Part shown: in pieces, positions 19,552-22,094 of the stretch
How the letters are laid out: every line of letters begins with the position of its first letter
Numbering within the stretch: the stretch's first letter is position 1
Assembly: GCA_902651635.1 (NCBI GenBank)
Contig: CACRSC010000012.1
Span: 177,611-199,704 of the forward strand
Source of the DNA: Mastigamoeba balamuthi
Taxonomy: Eukaryota > Evosea > Mastigamoebida > Mastigamoebidae
DNA length: 22,094 bases
Direction: 5' to 3'
Notes under the pieces: generated by a model
What the model was told of the DNA's origin: nothing
The model's input: only the letters and a program-made list of their open reading frames with translations
Databases searched by the model: none
Position numbers and translations under genes: made by a program

Positions 19552-20352
19552 TCAGAGCTTGAGCTGCGAGAGCGACGACATGCCGAAGACCTCGATGCGC
19601 GCGTAGTCGGCGACCGAGTCCGAGAGCAGGTGCCACGAGTCCTTGGCGTCCTCGTGGCGCAGGCTCTCGACGTTGCCGGCGGCCCTGTCGACGGCCTCGC
19701 GGCCGCCGTTGAGCGTCACGACGTGCGTGTGCACGCTGAGCTCTGCGGCCGAGACCTCGTTGGGGTTGCGGTACAGCACGCGCGTGAGCTCCTTCTCGAC
19801 GTCGGCCGGCGTGGCGGGCTGGCCGTAGAGGTGCACGCAGCCCACGGCGGCGGCCCAGACGTCCTCGACGACCTGGTTGCCGTCGTCAAAGAACTCGCTC
19901 TTGTTCTCGAAGATGTTCTTGCCGTCGACGGGCGACCGCGTGATGTACGTCGCCCTCATGCGGCTGAAGTGCACAAAGCCGCAGAACATCAGCGGGCCGC
20001 GCGCGTTGGCCGCGTGCAGGCGCTGCAGCACGTCGAGCCACACCGTCGGCGCGTCCACGTCGATCGTCGCCGAGGGCGTCGCGCCCGTCGGCACAAAGAC
20101 GGCGCCCGTCGTGTACAGGCGCTCGGTGTTGAGCGTCTTGAGGTAGTCGGGGCGCGAGCGGTCGGTCGAGCGCAGGTAGGCCCTGCGGCCCACGAGCGTC
20201 ATCTCGCCGAGGCCCGCAAACGCGGGGCTCACGTCGCCGATCTCGAAGCCGCAGTGGAAGCGCTGCGTGTCGATGCCGACGCCGCGGAGCTCCGCGGGCA
20301 CGCGGCCCTGGATCACGTTCTGCACGTCGCCGAGGAAGAAGCAGCCGGTCAT
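19552..20352 (-). CDS. Acetolactate-decarboxylase-like protein (AlsD/BudA fold)
   Basis: Single uninterrupted ORF, 266 aa, ATG at 20352, stop TGA. It follows the plan of alpha-acetolactate decarboxylase, which turns 2-acetolactate into acetoin: a GxGEMxLVGxxAYLRSTD block (Glu50 matching the family's LDGE glutamate), then YTTGAVFVP with TIDVDAP, then FSRMRATYITRSP (like the family's TRSVP arginine segment), then HTH (208, 210) and His241 in a WHLLSDSVADYARIEV run, which would supply the three metal-binding histidines. An insertion separates HTH from His241, and the usual GGH is replaced by DSWH, so activity is uncertain. Absence of introns and presence beside three acetolactate-synthase-type genes suggest acquisition from bacteria and a joint acetoin pathway. 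The call rests on pattern matching by eye. Confidence 0.55.
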   Translation of the reverse strand: MTGCFFLGDVQNVIQGRVPAELRGVGIDTQRFHCGFEIGDVSPAFAGLGEMTLVGRRAYLRSTDRSRPDYLKTLNTERLYTTGAVFVPTGATPSATIDVDAPTVWLDVLQRLHAANARGPLMFCGFVHFSRMRATYITRSPVDGKNIFENKSEFFDDGNQVVEDVWAAAVGCVHLYGQPATPADVEKELTRVLYRNPNEVSAAELSVHTHVVTLNGGREAVDRAAGNVESLRHEDAKDSWHLLSDSVADYARIEVFGMSSLSQLKL

Positions 20353-20929
20353 CTGTGCTGTGGTCTGTGAAAGGCGCCTGTCGGTCGCTCAGGGGATAAT
20401 TGTTTGTTGTTGAGTGGAGATTTGTGTATCAGCATCAGCATCAGCACCACTCAGGTCTCACTCACCAGTTTCCCCTGTTTTTCTCGCCGCCGCGTCAGTT
20501 TTCCAGGAATTATTCCTTGTTTTCACCCAGTTGCCTTCATTGCTGCCGCTGCCCCATTACCCCGGAGGTGAACCACCTTCTTCATCATGGGCACTGTACC
20601 ACAGAATGGCCGGCCGGTCCATCTGCATAATGTACAGGGTTACACAGACGTTCGGCAGGGTTCGGTCGGAACTGTTGCTCTCTGCATGTTCCTGGGTCAC
20701 ATAAGTCAGGTTGGACATGAGCGAACAGTCTCGCTACGTGCAGCTTAGCTTCGCCGCAACCGGCAGACGCACCGCCTTCTCATTCCAAGGCGAGGTTGGT
20801 ACTGTGGGCCGGAGCCCCAGGAAATCTCTAAGGTTGCATTGCTTGTTGACAAAAGACAGAGACAAAATCGATTCATCGGACACGTTGTGAAAAACCCGAT
20901 AGACCCGCTAAACCCATCCTTATCGTTCA
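20353..20929. other. Divergent intergenic region upstream of the decarboxylase-like gene
   Basis: No gene seen. Includes a short repeat 'atcagcatcagcatcagcacc' (20428-20447), the palindrome 'aggaattattcct' (20504-20516) and GGCCGGCC near 20609. The conserved block of the ThDP genes was not found on the side of the decarboxylase-like gene. Confidence 0.45.
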
Positions 20930-21373
20930 TCGATAAGAAAAACGCGAGTAAGGAGTTCAGAAAATGCCGGGAAACAGGGACTGCTTTCTTCTCGTTGTGC
21001 GAGTCAGTTTCTCGTACCTCTCGGGCAGCGGGGGCTGGAGGTGGCAGGAACGCATTGCCCCGGCCGTGCTGCGCGACATGCAGAGAGCGATTTTGCGTAT
21101 ATCCCGCCATGTGCAGGCGGTTTGCGCGAGTTTGCAACAGCAAAGCAGTTTTCGCCCATTTTCCTATAAAAAGAGTCGCATCTAATGACCCCCCCTTTGA
21201 TATTGTGGGAACCTCCACGGTTTTCGTGCACACACACGTCATGCGGTGTACCATGACTTCCGCGGGGGCCTCTAGCAGAACACTTTTTAAAACCACTTTG
21301 AGCGTAACATCCGCGCAATCGACCGGCGGAAAAGCGAGACAGAGACAGGGACACAGACACAGACACACAGACG
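20930..21373 (+). promoter_or_regulatory. Upstream region of copy C, duplicated from copy A
   Basis: Aligns in inverted orientation with about 12832-13250. Anchors include 'agaaaatgccggga' (20959), 'ttcgcccattttcc' (21150), the shared block, and 'caatcgaccggcgga' (21316) just before the start. Identity is patchy with indels. Confidence 0.65.
21196..21243 (+). promoter_or_regulatory. Shared upstream block, copy C
   Basis: TTTGATATTGTGGGAACCTC, then CACGG, TTTTCGTGCACA and CACACGTCATG; nearly identical to the copy A block. CACGTCA starts 138 bp before the ATG. It is followed at 21279-21295 by the A/T-rich element 'aacactttttaaaacca'. Confidence 0.75.
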
Positions 21374-22094
21374 ATGGCGAGCACAGTGACCGACTACGTT
21401 GTGAGCGCGCTCATGAAGCAGGGCGTGCAGCGCGTCTACGGCTACCTGGGGGCCGCGGTTGTCCCCCTTCTGCAGGTGCCCTCCCTCGGATCGAAGCGGC
21501 TGTGTTCTCGGAGATGTCGCAGCATGCCTTTTTCGACAGCACCGGCAGCCACTCACCGCCCCCTCTTTCGCACGCGTTCAGAGCGTCGAGAAGGCCAAAC
21601 TGCAGTTTATCGTCTGCCGCACAGAGGCCAACGCGGCACTGGCGGCGAGCGCCGAGGCGAAGCTCACGGGCAACCTCGCCGTCTGCATTGCGACGAGCGG
21701 ACCAGGTGTGCGGGACCCTGCCGACATTTCTGCCCCTCGTCCTGTTTCCCGATCGATTTTGGGGACACTCACCGGAATAACCGCCCAACGCGCACAAAGG
21801 CACGTCGAACCTCGTCACGGGCCTGCTCGACGCCCAGACGGACCGCGCGCCTGTGCTGGCGCTGACGGGGGACGTGCCGACATACAAGATGGGCCGCGAC
21901 CTCGAGTTCCAGGAGATGGACCAGGGCGCCGTGCTCAGCGGCGTCGTCGCCAGCTCGACGACGGCGGCGCACCCGCAGTGCGTCCCGGCGCTGCTGCAGC
22001 GGGCCATCGGGCGCGCGCTGAACAACCGCGAGGCGGTGCACCTGTGCATTCCGTCGGACATACAGAAGGTGCGACAGAACACTCGGAACAATTC
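21374..22094 (+). CDS. ThDP-dependent acetolactate synthase/pyruvate oxidase-like enzyme, copy C (5' part)
   Basis: Exons 21374-21475, 21582-21705, 21800-22068 have the same lengths and phases as copies A and B. Introns 1 and 2 are 106 and 94 bp, and the donor of intron 3 is at 22069. The window ends inside intron 3, so the FAD-type and ThDP domains are not seen. 165 residues are readable, with catalytic Glu49. Exon 3 differs from copy A at one base by my reading, the 3' part of intron 2 matches copy A almost exactly, and the visible 26 bp of intron 3 are identical, while intron 1 is unrelated. It is the newest copy, inverted relative to A and B, and divergent from the decarboxylase-like gene. 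Confidence 0.85.

Noticed and set aside
19630-20370. 246-codon plus-strand ORF
   Set aside because: Antisense to the decarboxylase-like gene, which has the motif order of a known family.
20839-21780. 313-codon plus-strand ORF upstream of and across copy C exons 1 and 2
   Set aside because: It follows the shared promoter DNA in one frame and exons in the wrong frame; the corresponding frame in copy A and B is not conserved as protein.

Overview
The window is nuclear DNA from a unicellular eukaryote. Its genes are GC-rich and split by short GT-AG introns (about 39 to 260 bp) whose phases join cleanly. I cannot name the species. The gene content (ThDP enzymes of bacterial type, an acetolactate-decarboxylase-like protein, an Mpv17-like membrane protein) would suit an anaerobic or microaerophilic protist, but that is inference.

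Region 1 (1 to about 7330) has lower GC content, few CpG dinucleotides and many repeats. It holds three minisatellite arrays (about 490-897, 4985-5713, 6245-6690). Two of them follow homologous leaders of about 480 bp (1-480 and 5755-6240). Between the arrays lie decayed exon-like stretches (about 940-1500 minus, 2412-4160 plus, 4236-4760 minus) whose coding-like frames are crossed mainly by TAG and TAA. Array 1 keeps CpG where arrays 2 and 3 have TG or CA, the pattern left by deamination of methylated cytosine.

Region 2 (about 7330 to 22094) is compact and GC-rich. In order it holds: an Mpv17/PMP22-like membrane protein (7404-8310, minus); a Cys-rich single-pass membrane protein (about 8743-10523, plus); ThDP enzyme copy A (10710-12831, minus, 5 exons, 572 aa); a six-exon conserved protein of unknown function with a PGQLHPNLGIGR motif (13939-15554, plus); ThDP enzyme copy B (16110-18337, minus, same five-exon layout, 572 aa); an acetolactate-decarboxylase-like protein (19552-20352, minus, no introns); and the first three exons of ThDP enzyme copy C (21374 to the window end, plus).

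The ThDP enzymes belong to the acetolactate synthase / pyruvate oxidase superfamily. With the decarboxylase-like gene they could form a pyruvate to acetolactate to acetoin route. All three ThDP genes and the unknown six-exon gene carry the same upstream block, about 120-130 bp before the start codon, followed by an A/T-rich core-promoter-like element. This suggests shared control and places the unknown protein with this pathway. The ThDP copies show patchwork near-identity (A and B at the 3' end, A and C at the 5' end and in introns), which points to recent duplication and gene conversion.
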